A stretch of DNA of 53,786 nucleotides from Branchiostoma floridae. Its lineage: Eukaryota > Chordata > Leptocardii > Amphioxiformes > Branchiostomatidae. This document shows, piece after piece, positions 1 through 11,400 of this stretch. The stretch's first letter is position 1. The number at the start of each line of letters is the position of its first letter. The stretch covers positions 2,015,972 to 2,069,757 of the forward strand of contig NC_049980.1 of the NCBI RefSeq assembly GCF_000003815.2. Reading direction: 5' to 3'. A program made the translations under genes and the position numbers. The notes under the pieces are model-generated. The model ran no database searches and had not been told where the DNA came from. It saw only the letters and a program-made list of their open reading frames with translations.

Positions 1-211
1 GTACACATGGCAAAGTGTGATCGAAATCCTAAATAGGAGATGAGTGAGAAAGATCTAAAGATTCTTTCCAGTGATTTACACACTACTATCATGCTCAAAA
101 AACATTTTGAGAGATTGCGGTCCTTCCAAAGTGGAGTATAATATGAAATTATCTGGCACAACTACAGTAAACAGTGGCAGATCTGATTCAACTTTCAAAG
201 CTATTCCTTCC

Positions 212-384
212 CTACTGCTCATCCTTGTCTTTGGCGCCATGTTTCAGGATGCGGGTGAACTCGATGTAGTTAAACTGCTGTTTCTTGATGGGGGCATCCC
301 GGAACATGTCGTCAACTTCCTCGTCCGTGAAACGGTCTCCCATCGTGGTCAGGAGCTCTCTCAACCTTTCTTCATCAATCGTTC
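212..384 (-). CDS. MYL9/12: MYL distal last exon (canonical C-terminal lobe)
   Basis: Minus-strand acceptor CGTAG at 386-385; the exon completes the split Gly codon, then encodes 56 residues and TAG (214-212). It contains [19 protein letters not shown] and the ending [16 protein letters not shown], the standard ending of the smooth/non-muscle regulatory light chain family. With exons 1 and 2 it gives 172 residues. The 3' UTR runs off or towards the window edge; no polyadenylation signal is seen in 1-211. Confidence 0.95.
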
Positions 385-3300
385 CTACGAAAAGGAAGGA
401 TGAATATTAATTTCTCTGTAAAGCAAGATCAGACTGCGTACAATCTTGTGTGTATTCAAGGAAATACCTCAAAAATTTCCACTGCATTAATCACATACGG
501 TGAGTAAAAAAGGAAACCACGAATTTAGTACAAAATTCTACTAGTATTGGGAACTAGAAGTATAGCTTTATCAGTAGAGGTATGGATTTTTGTCTGTCAC
601 TTTTACCTTGCATGGGCACTGGAATTTCTTATCAAACAATATGCTATGTGTGTGAAAATGCTTGACTACCATAACAATACCCTAATTTTGAGAGTGGGTG
701 CAATCACTATCAGGCACTGCCAGTGATTTTTTTTTCTTTACATAATCAATATTTCCATACATATACTTTTCTTCCAAACATTATAATCACAAAATAACTT
801 TGAAACAAATAAATGGTAACAATATGAATCTACTGCATGTTGAAGTACAGTGCTGTCAATAGTCAGTCAAAAGAGAAATCAGGTATTAACAATTAACAAT
901 AAAGGAAAATAGCTGACTACCACATGCACAAACCAATCATATTAACAGCAACAAAACTTGTTACAATGACCGTGGTTGTGCAAGGTGGGCAAAATGACAT
1001 GCAAGGTTTGTTAAATAAGATAAAACAGTAGTTGTGCAACAACAAAACAACCAAAACTGTCAATACTTGCAAACCAAATAAACAAAAACCAGTCAAATCG
1101 TATGTGTACCAATACTAGTATCCAAACAGAGTGAACATTCTGTCACATGCTGTAACATTCAGGTGCAGTTCTGACTGCAGAAGTGACAACCTCCACACCG
1201 TGCTGTCATCATGTGCTAACAATCCAGCAATCCAAAGTTGACAAGAATGTTCAAGGAATAAGCACTTTAGCCAAAGTTACTGAGTAGTAGTAGTTACTGA
1301 GTACGCCGGTAGTGGTAGTTTTTTTTTTCTAACCGAAAAATATTTACAGACAATGGAAAGGTATGGCAATTTGGAAATTATGTACAACAAAACCTATCCA
1401 CTGTCAAACTTGCACAAGTGACCATTTGCATAAAGACCACAAGGCCTATGTGGCCCTTTCTAAAGTTTCTTTCCTTTTCGAACCCAGTCTATAGTGACCA
1501 CCTGTCCACATACTTAGACCAGACATTGTCAGTCCTCTGAGAGGCCTTCTTGGACAGTTTTGACTGTAAATTTCTAATTTGAATTCCTTGATCAATCATG
1601 TCAACTTTGCAAAGCTTGTGTGAGCAGGCGTGCCCTGGCATTCATGACCACCATGCCAAGTTGAACCTACAGAACTAAAGCCCTCTACGCTTGGTCAGTC
1701 CTTTCCTCCCTGTCCTTCTGTCCATGTTTCAGGACACGGACAAACTCCGGGTAGTAGAACTGCCCCTCCTTGATGGGAGCGTCGCGGAAGAGGTCGTCCA
1801 CCTGTTCCTCGGAGAAACGCTCGCCCATGGTCATCAGGAGTTCACGTATCTGTTCTTCACTAACTGCACCTGTTGGTGTTCAGGTGGCACAGTAGGACAG
1901 GAGAGAGACAGGTCAAAGGTAAGATTGACACAAGAGGAGGAAATGTCAGGAAAAGGGAATAGACTAAGATGATGATGTTAGTCCTGGTGACATTTTGGAC
2001 AAGAAGTTGAATACAAATCTTGGAAGACCATAGGACTTAGGTTTTTATGCAAATAGATAAATCACAATCATGTTAGATGTATTAGTCATCTCTATGTTGT
2101 TAGTTCATTAAATGAAGTATGAGAAACCAGCTGGACATTTGTCTGCCACAAGGGTTGACTTGGTGCAATTAACAACTAAACTTTGGATGTCCCTTTTCAA
2201 AATCTCAAGAGACAGGTAGGATTTGGATAGCCCTCCCCCCTTTTGTTTCAATTCGTTTTTAATCTGATGTTCCCAACTCAACCCTTCCATTTCATAAACT
2301 TTCCTGACTGATCTCCTAAACATTTCAAAAGAAATAGCTTAAATGGATTATCATCAACAATGAAAAACTTATTAAAAAGTATACATCAAGTTCAAGTCTT
2401 ATGACATCAGTAAAATTCTAACCCATACAAATGTACCCCTCTGTAAATTGTCATCTGAATGTGAGGGGGGGGGGGTGCATTGTACCTTCATGCACCATGT
2501 GGCTACCAGCAAATCAAACATGCTACAGTCTACACAAACAACAGACAGAGCAAACTGTGTCTGGGTGGGCACCAGAAGAAAACATGCTGTGAATACTGTA
2601 TACATTTTCTGTGTCAAAAAACTAAGTGGACAAATCTCTGTACAAATGTGCTGTCTTGAACTACCAATGGAAGTGAATAAAGCATAGCTTAAAAGTTAAA
2701 TCCTTCGAATGACTTATAAATAAGAAAAGCAGTGCAAATTAAAAGGCTGCTTCACATATTCCCATTGGTACAGTATATAAATATCAGACACTACATAAGT
2801 TGCATTCATAACATGAAACTCCCAAAAAGGTGCCTTGCATGCTTAATTCCAGCAAATTACACATGTACAAAAATGATAAAGTAAATAAGACAAACAGTTA
2901 GAGATAATTGCTAAGTTTACACAACAGAATATGTGGCAAAGCAGCATACAAGCAATATCAAATCATAAAAAGCAAAATAAAATGTTGACAAACATTTAAA
3001 AAAAATATTATGCTTAAAAATTTCCTTGAAATATAATATGTAAAGTGCACAAAGCTGGAAGTATAGCATGTGAGCAACAGCAACTATTGAACAAATCGAA
3101 AATGAACATAAAACTAACCACCACAAGATTCCACTGTAGTGTAACAGTTCTGATATCTGTATATGAGAATACCCATCCATGCACCTATGCTAATATTACC
3201 TGTGACTGTGTGTGAGCACAAATCAGCTCAAATTTTCAAAAGTGTATGACTCTGAAAAGACAACATGAGCATATCCAGCACATCACCAGAGCAAAAGCAA

Positions 3301-4841
3301 TTATGGTTCTGTTTGTGTTTGTAAGATTAAGACCCATATTAAGGCTCATACAGTTGTGTCCAATCAATTCATCAGTCAATAACTGATGAAAAATTGTATC
3401 CAATGGCCAGTTCTCTGATTCAACATTGAGAAATAGAGACTCTAGGCTATACTAGCTTTGGATACCATTATGTTCTGGGTACTACCTGTTTGTGTTGTAA
3501 AAAAAATTATCTATTCAGTGTCACATTTCTACTACTATTACCACATTACGTCTTACTACACCTCTGCCTGACTTGGACTTACCACTTCCATCCTCATCAA
3601 AGCAGCCAAAGGCATTCTTGATGACATCCTCAGGATCAGTGCCATTCAGCTTCTCTCCAAACAGGGTCAGGAACATGGTGAAGTTGATGGGCCCTGGAGC
3701 TTCGTTCATCATGTCCTCCAAGTACGCATCCGTGGGGTTCTTGCCTGAACAATTACATTTTCAAACAGGGATTTAAAATACTGGATATGCATTTAGGTTT
3801 GCGGTAGTGGGAAAAAGTACTGTTCGCGGTGGTTTTAAGTTTGCGGTAGCACTGTAGTCTCTTACTGCAATGGAAAAAAATGTTTGTGGTTTTAAGTGAA
3901 CATGAACATAAAACCACCATGAACATTTCTGCATTTAGTACAGTGCCCAAGCTGGCCATGTTTTTTCAAAACCCCAACAACCACAACAAACCCATCAAAA
4001 GGATTTTGACTTATAGGTGCAAGCACAAACATTACCACTCTTGGACATAAATATAGCATATTAGCAGTGTCACCATTACAATAGTTTCATTGTCTACAGC
4101 AATGTTTGCACAGGCTTTGGATGCAAAGTTTGAAAAGATTCTCTACGACTTCTCATTGTCGTTATTGCAGGAAAACATATATCCCAGGTACAGGTGGAAC
4201 TTATCAAAATACACAGAAAGTCCTGTTAAGGCTTTATCTTTCCGTTGAGAGATACGACAAAGCTACATCTGTCCCTGTGCTTACATACAGACATGGATAC
4301 TGGTCAGTGTGCAAAATACTTTTTTGAGCCAGGTTGCACAGTGTGCAATCTGGGCAAATTTTAGGTTGCACATCTGAATTTCAGGTTCAAGTTAAAACAA
4401 ACATTTATTGACTAAGGCCTAGGGCTGTCGCCAGTAATGTCAACGTCCCTCCCATCTATTAATAAAATCTAAGCCTCATGACAAAAAAATGGTAAAATGT
4501 ATTTTCATAAGTTAAAAAAACAGGTTTAACAACATTATTGGCTCACAAACAATGAAAGGGACAGCCTTGCTATGACCTTGATGTCCTTCCAAAATTCCCT
4601 AATCTGAAGGACTTCTGAATAAGTACAGGCAATACAATGCATAAACTGCTTCCTCACCAAGAGAAGCCAGCATGTCATGCAAGTCTTCCTTGTCGATGAA
4701 ACCATCCCTGTTTTGGTCGATCATGTTGAAGGCCTCCTTAAACTCCTGGATTTGTGCTTGGTCGAACATGGCAAAGACATTGGAGGTTGCACGCTGGGCG
4801 CGCTTCTTTGTCTTCTGCCCCTTGGTTTTCCTGCTCGACAT
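212..4841 (-). CDS. MYL9/12: Myosin regulatory light chain, smooth/non-muscle type (gene span of coding part)
   Basis: This gene encodes the regulatory light chain that binds the neck of myosin II; phosphorylation of its N-terminal Thr-Ser pair switches on contraction. Coding exons on the minus strand are 4841-4658, 3744-3583 and then either 1869-1685 or 384-212. Spliced phases agree (1 then 1). The protein has 172 residues with the distal last exon and 176 with the proximal one, the usual family length. Visible hallmarks are the basic N terminus, [10 protein letters not shown] with Thr19/Ser20 as the likely kinase site, an EF-hand loop (Asp42, Asn44, Asp46, Gly47, Asp50, Asp53), and the motif [20 protein letters not shown]. 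The start MSSRKTK matches the usual family start. The two alternative 3' exons are the odd feature. The assignment to the MYL9/12 class is firm; a finer orthology call is not possible here. Confidence 0.95.
385..1684 (-). other. MYL non-coding stretch between the two last exons
   Basis: AT-rich sequence with no coding similarity and no repeat family shared with the rest of the window that I can see. It serves as intron for transcripts using the distal exon and as 3' UTR/flank for those using the proximal exon. Confidence 0.6.
1685..1869 (-). CDS. MYL9/12: MYL proximal alternative last exon (divergent C-terminal lobe)
   Basis: Minus-strand acceptor AACAG at 1871-1870, then two bases completing the split Gly codon, 60 residues and TAG (1687-1685). 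It reads [20 protein letters not shown] and ends [14 protein letters not shown]. It aligns over its full length with the distal exon but differs at many residues, and it carries an acidic/basic tail longer by four residues. Joined to exon 2 it gives a 176-residue protein. I see no AATAAA or ATTAAA on the minus strand between it and the distal exon, so how its mRNA would be terminated is unclear. Confidence 0.88.
1870..3582 (-). other. MYL intron 3
   Basis: Intron between coding exon 2 and the proximal last exon. AT-rich, with a short G homopolymer near 2465. No gene or clear mobile element seen. Confidence 0.7.
3583..3744 (-). CDS. MYL9/12: MYL coding exon 2
   Basis: The acceptor is GTTCAG and the donor GTAAGT on the minus strand; the exon enters and leaves in phase 1. 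It encodes [19 protein letters not shown], then [20 protein letters not shown] and the conserved [10 protein letters not shown]. This is the linker and second EF-hand region of the light chain and matches the family closely. Both downstream last exons fit its donor phase. Confidence 0.96.
3779..3940. mobile_element. MITE, GCGGT-rich family, copy 1 (decayed)
   Basis: It begins TACTGGATATGCATTT and ends TGCATTTAGTA, and contains repeated GCGGTGGTTTTAAGTTTGCGG-type words. It matches two better preserved copies at 9137-9348 and 50892-51103. Confidence 0.6.
4658..4841 (-). CDS. MYL9/12: MYL coding exon 1 (start codon, phosphosite, EF-hand 1)
   Basis: The ATG lies at 4841-4839 on the minus strand and the exon ends at a GT donor (complement of 4657-4656) in phase 1. 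It encodes 61 residues plus one base, from [16 protein letters not shown] through the Thr19-Ser20 site to the EF-hand loop [13 protein letters not shown] splice acceptor (TTTTAG) lies nine bases upstream of the ATG, so a 5' exon must exist. The segment between acceptor and ATG reads ATCACCAAG with no stop. Confidence 0.96.
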
Positions 4842-7213
4842 CTTGGTGATCTAAAAGGATGAAGATGTTCCAAGAAAACAAAGCATTAATTTGATGAAGT
4901 CATAATAAGTGACATATTTTTACATCACACACAAATTACAACTAAAATTTTAAATTCAACCCGGATATACGTATCATTCCTCCATAAGTCAACAAGGACC
5001 AATTTTGAAAAAGAGAAAAAAGGGATATATGACATTCTACCAAAAGAAAGCAATTTACAAAATATCAAAGAACAACATTTTTAATAACAACAATGGATAC
5101 AAAATTTTCAATAACAACAATGAATACAAAACCGACTTAAACCATACTACAATTTCTTCTCGATGTTTTAACAAGAGTTCTTGTTTCAAACCAACGGTTG
5201 AACCTGTCACAGAGTAATTTTTACTTCAACTTAAATCATGTATGCAAAACATGTACACATTGCTAGACTGTACATGTAAGATGAAATTACTAAAGAACCC
5301 ATATATATTATGTAAACTCAGTTGATACCATGAATGAAATTATTCACCATAAATCATATATGACACTTAAAAGACCTAACCAACCCTCAGCCATATCCTA
5401 CTTCGTCAAGTTACACACATGTCCCTGAATGTTTGAGTTTGACAGAGATTGGTGTAGGGAGTTGACAGTATCTTGGAATTCCAACAGTGAAGGATGTTTG
5501 TACTGGAGCCAAATATTTGTCTGATTCCAGTGTGCCTGCCAGTGGGAAATGCCAATGGGTCCCTGAGGAGGTGATAATGAAGGTAAACCATGCCAACCTC
5601 TTTCTCAGGGAGGGGGGAAGGCCAACTTCCTCTGGAATGCCATACCCATATTTGGAAGTTGAAACCCATATAAGGAGACTGGGTAGCTTTGCTATGAGTC
5701 AAAGCAATACATGATGTCACACTGCCAGGAAAAATGGTAATACTAATAGATCAATGGACAGTCTGCTAGAAAGGAAATACTGCTTAATTTGAATACATCA
5801 TTGGACAGAGAAGAAATTCTAGTACGTTGAAGACATGCAAACACTGAAACAGAGAAAAAATAATAGTAGATTCCTGCTCTCTGGCAATAATTAATCAACA
5901 GCACAACATACGTACATGTACAGTTGTACACATACATAAAATGCAGATTCTATTTCTATAAAGGGACATAACAAAATTACTGTTTGCACAAAAAAGCATC
6001 AAATGACCAAGTGATACAAGGTTTGATCACATTTCGTCATGCTAGTAAGTAATAAGCACTTCCGCTTGAATACAGGTAACAGAAGAAGCTCTCAGTATAC
6101 AGTAAGAGTAAATATCTCCTGTGAAAAAAAACCCACTGCAAACTGCAAGTGGTTCAAAACATAGCCCTAACTTGCAGTGACATTTCCCAAGCACTTGCGA
6201 CAAGTCGAATATTTACCCAAACCAGGCTGTCACATTAGATGCCTTCCTTCTGTTACAATCCCACAATGGTCATGCTGTACAGCCTGGACCTACTCTCCTA
6301 CGCCTTGTTTCACAAATGTTGCCTGTGATCCAGATTCCTTGTATTGCATGTTGCTGTACTATTATTGCTGATTATTACTACTGTGACGTTTCGGCACCAA
6401 GACAGCTCAGCCATACTATAGTGTGATGATCAGATAGCCAATCAGCACAACTCAGCTACGGGCCAAACTGTCAAGATGTCAAAACGTCCTGCTACCTCAA
6501 CACTGATATTTTTTACACAGAGAATTTCTCCTGAATAGTTACGTATAAACAGTTAGAATCCCTCCCTTTCCATCTTGCAGTACTTGTTATCTGCCCAAAC
6601 CATTACTAGTATTATTTAGTTAGCTTGGGCAGTGTGTTCTCTTGGCTCTGCCACATCTGGTATTATTTGATATTGTCAACATTGAAGAATACTGATCAGA
6701 AATTTATTTATAACTGCCTTACCTTAGTGTGCACTCGAGTACTCTTCGTTAACACCGTAACAACATACCTGACCAAAAAATTTACCTGAACAATAATTTC
6801 CCACCCTTTTCAAAGATACGTAAAATATACCTTGATGGCTTTATTCAACCAGGGCCTGAAGTCCCTTTTTTCAACCTCCTTGCTACAACGTATCAAGGAG
6901 GAAACAACAACGTACTAGTATATAGTTCTATCCACCGTCTTTCATGGATGCCCCCCACCCCACATCACAAGAAAAGCCATAAAAAAAGAACCACGATGTT
7001 ACTGTTGTCGGGGTTATAATTTTACAGGCTCTATACTACATTCTGTACACAATTTGAGCCAATAATGTACATAACAAGCTTAAAGTAAGCTACGGGAGGA
7101 ATTTATAAACCTTTGACAGTTTGAGGCCGTGGGGTGGGCACGACACTGCACAAAGCACATAATATAGACTTCTACATTATAATCTTATCATTTTGACAGG
7201 AAAAGCACCATAC
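4842..7213 (-). other. MYL intron 1
   Basis: Intron between the 5' exon and the first coding exon. It contains AT-rich low-complexity sequence (about 5000-5170, with repeated AATAACAACAATG-like words) and no coding similarity. I see no classifiable element. Confidence 0.55.
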
Positions 7214-7390
7214 CTTGGCGTCACACATTTTCGGTACTTGGGGGACTGACAGACCGACAAGAAGACACGTTACAACAGCGGACAGGATTTAGGACAGGGG
7301 CGTGGATACTGAGCAAAAACTGACCAGAGATCTAGACTGAGAGATAGAGAGCGCCAACACAACGCAACGACTTCTTCCACTCAGAATTTC
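7214..7390 (-). other. MYL9/12: Probable MYL first exon (5' UTR), upper limit approximate
   Basis: On the minus strand a CCAAG/GTATGG donor lies at 7213-7212, with a TATATATA box about 30 bases upstream of about 7388. If spliced to the acceptor before the coding exon, the exon contributes an ATG (7228-7226) that is in frame with the annotated start and would add eight residues (MCDAKITK). The exon is inferred from the donor, the TATA position and the absence of coding similarity upstream. The upper boundary is an estimate. Confidence 0.55.
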
Positions 7391-7414
7391 GACATGCATC
7401 CCCATATAGCCACA

Positions 7415-7440
7415 TCTATATATAAAATGACGACGTCATA
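7415..7440 (-). promoter_or_regulatory. TATA box with CRE-like site, probable MYL promoter
   Basis: The minus strand reads TGACGTCGTCA (a CRE-like palindrome) directly followed by TTTTATATATAG. This is about 30 bases upstream of the inferred start of the 5' exon. A CTATATGG motif (CArG-like, imperfect) lies just downstream near 7405. CArG boxes are known in contractile-gene promoters, but this one has mismatches, so I give it little weight. Confidence 0.45.
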
Positions 7441-8293
7441 CGCTGCGCAGTGATCTGGTGGTGTGGGGGGCCTGACACATGCTACAGGCGCGGCGAACAG
7501 CGCACCCAAACTTGGGACATTTTCAACAGTTTTGCCATAAGAAAATTAACGGCGCCATCTTGAGAAGAAAAACTCACCAGGTTTACTATGTCTTAGCGCA
7601 CCATTTATACACATTAGAAAGAAAAGGAAGACATATTTGAGGTCTTTATAACATTAATAGCTACACGACAAGTTTTGGAAAACTAAAAATAACTGGAAAA
7701 GGCGTTAAAACTTTCTAAAAGTTTGGAAAACTCACCTGGATTTTTACGCACGACAGGAAGTTCAGAAAACCGACACCCAAATTCCTTTCGCCTGCGCACT
7801 GGCTGCATTCTTTAGTGATGACGTTTATTTAGAATAGTCTACTTACTCTATGGGGTACGCGTTCCACATTTGTTTTCATATCTGCGATTGATGTAGATAT
7901 TGGTAAAAACAACAATTTCTATTGCAAATATTCATATTTTATTGTGTTTTTGTTGCCTTTGTAGAAAATAATCGCAGAAAATTGTTCAATTATATAATCA
8001 TTTATAAACATTATCCTGTCTGGGTGTATAATGGTGAAGTCTATTTAGGGATTGTTTCAAAGATTCAGTTCCTTCGCTCAATTTCTTAACTAGATCTTTT
8101 TCTGTAATTTGTGCGTCATTACTTTCCAGAAAGTAATTATAAGATAAATTTATTTGTGTTCATAGCTTACATTATAGTCTGAATGAGAAATGCAAATTTG
8201 AAGTATGAAAAAGTAACGATGCTTTTAAGCGGAATAATGGATCTTTCCATGTTTCCCTAAGGTGAAAGGTTATTCCACGGCGTGATGTGAAAG
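7441..8293. promoter_or_regulatory. Divergent intergenic/promoter region between MYL and MED23
   Basis: About 0.85 kb separates the TATA-type start of the minus-strand light chain gene from the MED23 start codon at 8294. No recognisable repeat lies here, unlike almost every other non-coding stretch of this size in the window. It contains a moderately GC-rich segment near 7440-7560 and otherwise AT-rich sequence. The MED23 5' UTR must begin within it or a little upstream of 8294. Confidence 0.5.
7736..7800 (-). other. Possible alternative MYL first exon
   Basis: On the minus strand AAATCCAG/GTGAGT is a near-consensus donor (GT = complement of 7735-7734). It follows a GC-richer stretch without coding similarity. 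It would be an upstream, TATA-less alternative first exon for the light chain gene. The upper end is not defined by sequence. Alternatively it is a chance donor. Confidence 0.3.
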
Positions 8294-8416
8294 ATGGCGG
8301 GATCTGGTATGTCTGGAGTGGTAATGTCTGCACAAACTGTGCCCATGGACACGTCTCAGCCTGGTCCTGTGGCCCAGCTAGAGAACCAAGTCACCAAGAT
8401 TCTGGAGGATGCCTTG
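8294..8416 (+). CDS. MED23: MED23 exon 1 (start)
   Basis: ATG at 8294, 41 codons, then donor GTAAGT in phase 0. It encodes MAGSGMSGVVMSAQTVPMDT and ends QVTKILEDAL. The N-terminal 25 residues have no clear match to vertebrate MED23; the end does. In-frame ATGs also occur at codons 6, 11 and 18, so the exact start is not certain. Confidence 0.85.
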
Positions 8417-11400
8417 GTAAGTCAAGATCTCCTCCAGTCACTCGGACTAGGGTGACTGGACTCTTCTCTACTCTACTCTCTATTGTTGTGTTGCCATTTT
8501 TATGATCGTGGGCAAAGATTTAAGAAAATTATTGACAAAAGGAGGGCCTAGATGCCTCTAGATCTGTGGATAGACAGCTGCCAATTATTGTATAGAATAG
8601 GAATCATTACCAAACTGTTCATGCACCAAGCTGAAATTTGAAAGGTATTTTTGTTTGTTTTGTTGTTGTTGTTGTCTCTTTAACCGCTCCAGTCTGTCGG
8701 TATATGGTCACATGTGCTTTATGAATATAAAAAAATTAAGACTGTTTATCAAACGTTATTTTGTTTACCACCTCCTATTCTTCTAATTGTCATATGCCAA
8801 CGTTTTCCAAAATCTTAGCTTTACAACAAAGACTGACCACACCCAAGATGGTAAAATTATTGAACAGTGATCCTCACTCACTCTCTCTCTCTCTCTCATG
8901 GCAGGGTAGCAGTTATTTATTCAAAATGTCTACTGTCTAACGTTGCTCTCCTAGCAAAGTTGTTGTCTTGTTTTTTTTTTTGTTTTTTTTTGCCTGGCTT
9001 TCTGCTTTGTCAGGTTTCCTTTATGTCAGGCAAACCAAAAGAAAACCTGACAAAGTAAAATGCTGGACCAAAATACCTTAAATGAAGTTATAATGGTTGG
9101 AGCCTAACCTCTGCTTGGAGAGTACATGATGTCAAGTACTGTAAATGCATTTAAGTTCGCGGGGATTTAATTTCGCGGTAGCGGGAAAACGGACTTTTCG
9201 CGGTTGATTTTATTTCGCGGTAACACCATAGACTGTAGTCTAATACCATAATAGAAAAATATTTGCGGTGGTTTTAAGTTCGCGGTGAAGTGGTCACCGC
9301 GAAAACTGCGAACATTAATCCACTGCAAACATTTCTGCATTTACAGTAATACTTGCTGTTTTGACATTACGCTTCTAAAACCGATAAACCACTAGAATTT
9401 ACAGTGATAGGTGCAAGAGGGGCAAGTAGATTATTAGATAACCTACACACACATTCCATGAATCAGCAAATCCTTGTAGATGGAGTATCTCAGTATGCAT
9501 TTTTGCATGACCTCTCTACCTTCAAATGTAGTTGCTCCTGATTCAGTGTTTTGTTGTTGTAATTCAGTTAATGTACACTCTCTCACAGGTCACAGATGCC
9601 ATTGAAGAAGTCTTTGCAGGGTGAGCCATAAAACAAATTATTCCTGATTTTTACTTCCTTTTTTATTGTAATATGTTATTACTTTTTGATGCATCAGCTA
9701 GTAACAAAATTGGAACAATGATGTTATCATATTTAGTATTATTTACATAAGACCATAGATGCCCCTACAACTACATTTTGTGCATATATTGTGATATCAG
9801 CAGTTTTCCTCCAGACTTTTCAGTATTGTACTGTGACTTCTGTCCCCCTTCCGTCTCCCTCATTGTCTAGAATTCAGTCTTTTATGTCTCCCATAGGGAA
9901 AACGTATCGTTTTTGCTGGTGTGTTTTTCTTTCTTTCTGGAAATTCTGCATCTTCTTTTGTCCTTTTTGGCAACGTTTTTCTTTCTTTTTTCCTTCTGGC
10001 AATGCCCCAGTGGCAAGGCTAATGGTATACTAGTTGTATTGTGTGCAAGTAGCTTGACAAATTACTTGAATTGAGAAATCCTGCATTTTTCTCGAAAATG
10101 TTGCCTTTCTAGTTTACTGTGATTTTGCCCCACCAGCCTGTGGCGAGTAGTATTACAAAGGGCTATCCCCACTGACAGTAATAATTGTTAATGTTGATGA
10201 CCCAGCAGCTGACAATATTCACAGGTTCATTGTCCACTCGAAGAGGCAGAAGAGAGGAAGATGCTGAGAGCTTTGGACGAGNNNNNNNNNNNNNNNNNNN
10301 NNNNNNNNNNNNNNNNNNNNNNNNNNNNNNNNNNNNNNNNNNNNNNNNNNNNNNNNNNNNNNNNNNNNNNNNNNNNNNNNNGGGGGGGGGGGGGGGGGGC
10401 GGTAGATCGATTCGCGATTTTTAACCGGGAATATTATGCCGGGAAAGGAATATATGCCGGGAAAGGAATATACACCGGAAAGCTTGTACGGGCTAGGCGA
10501 AATTGGCTTCCCAGTACGCCTGTTTCTCTTCGGTAACTACAAGGCAATAATGATTAAGAATGCCTTTCAGACGGCCAATTAATGTATTCGCGAGAAGTTA
10601 TTCGCACTGCCGCGAGAAGTAATTCACAGCATCGCGAAAAGCACTTCACACGTCAACGTTAATAGTGTACGGCCACCCCGAAGCGTGCCACAAACCTACG
10701 TAACGTTACCGGAAACAGTGCACACCGCCTGCCTTTGTCACGTCCGGAGTCACTCATTTGCATAAGCCCGCTTCGTGACGTAGATGCTACTTTGCACATG
10801 TTGATCATAACGTCTTTGAAATTACACTTTATATTTGGGAAGCCAATTTCGCCTAGCCCGTACAAGCTTTCCGGTGTATATTCCTTTCCCGGCATATATT
10901 CCTTTCCCGGCATAATATTCCCGGTTAAAAATCGCGAATCGACCTACCGCCCCCCCCCCCCCCCCCCAAAAAAAAAAATTCCCCCCCAAAAAAATTTGCC
11001 AAGCTTCCCAAAAACCCCGGTGAAGGAGGCTACCTCTAACCCTTGTTTCACCCATTGGTGGTTCTTGTATAGATTCAGGCAGAGACTGTATGTGCTACTA
11101 GACAATCTATTCAGTAAAGTATTAGTAGGGTACAGTTCTGTGTGTGTGCTCTGTCCAGTGTCTGATAGGAAAGAGGTCGAGTGTCCTTCAAGCAAGGAGG
11201 TTAAAAAAGTCTTTTTTAACCTCCTTGCTTCAAGGGTTGCTGACTGAGCACATCCTGCTTAATATGCATATGTTGGACTAGTCTAAGGTACAGAGATTGT
11301 AGGGGTGTTAACGGCTATATTACTTCTTGTAACAACCCTAACCTCATCTTAAGCACAAATTGTAAGTCAACCCTAACCCCAACTCTAATCCTAATTAGCT

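Noticed and set aside
10735-11247. 170-codon open frame on the plus strand
   Set aside because: It runs through the inverted-repeat arm and homopolymers, with no family resemblance.
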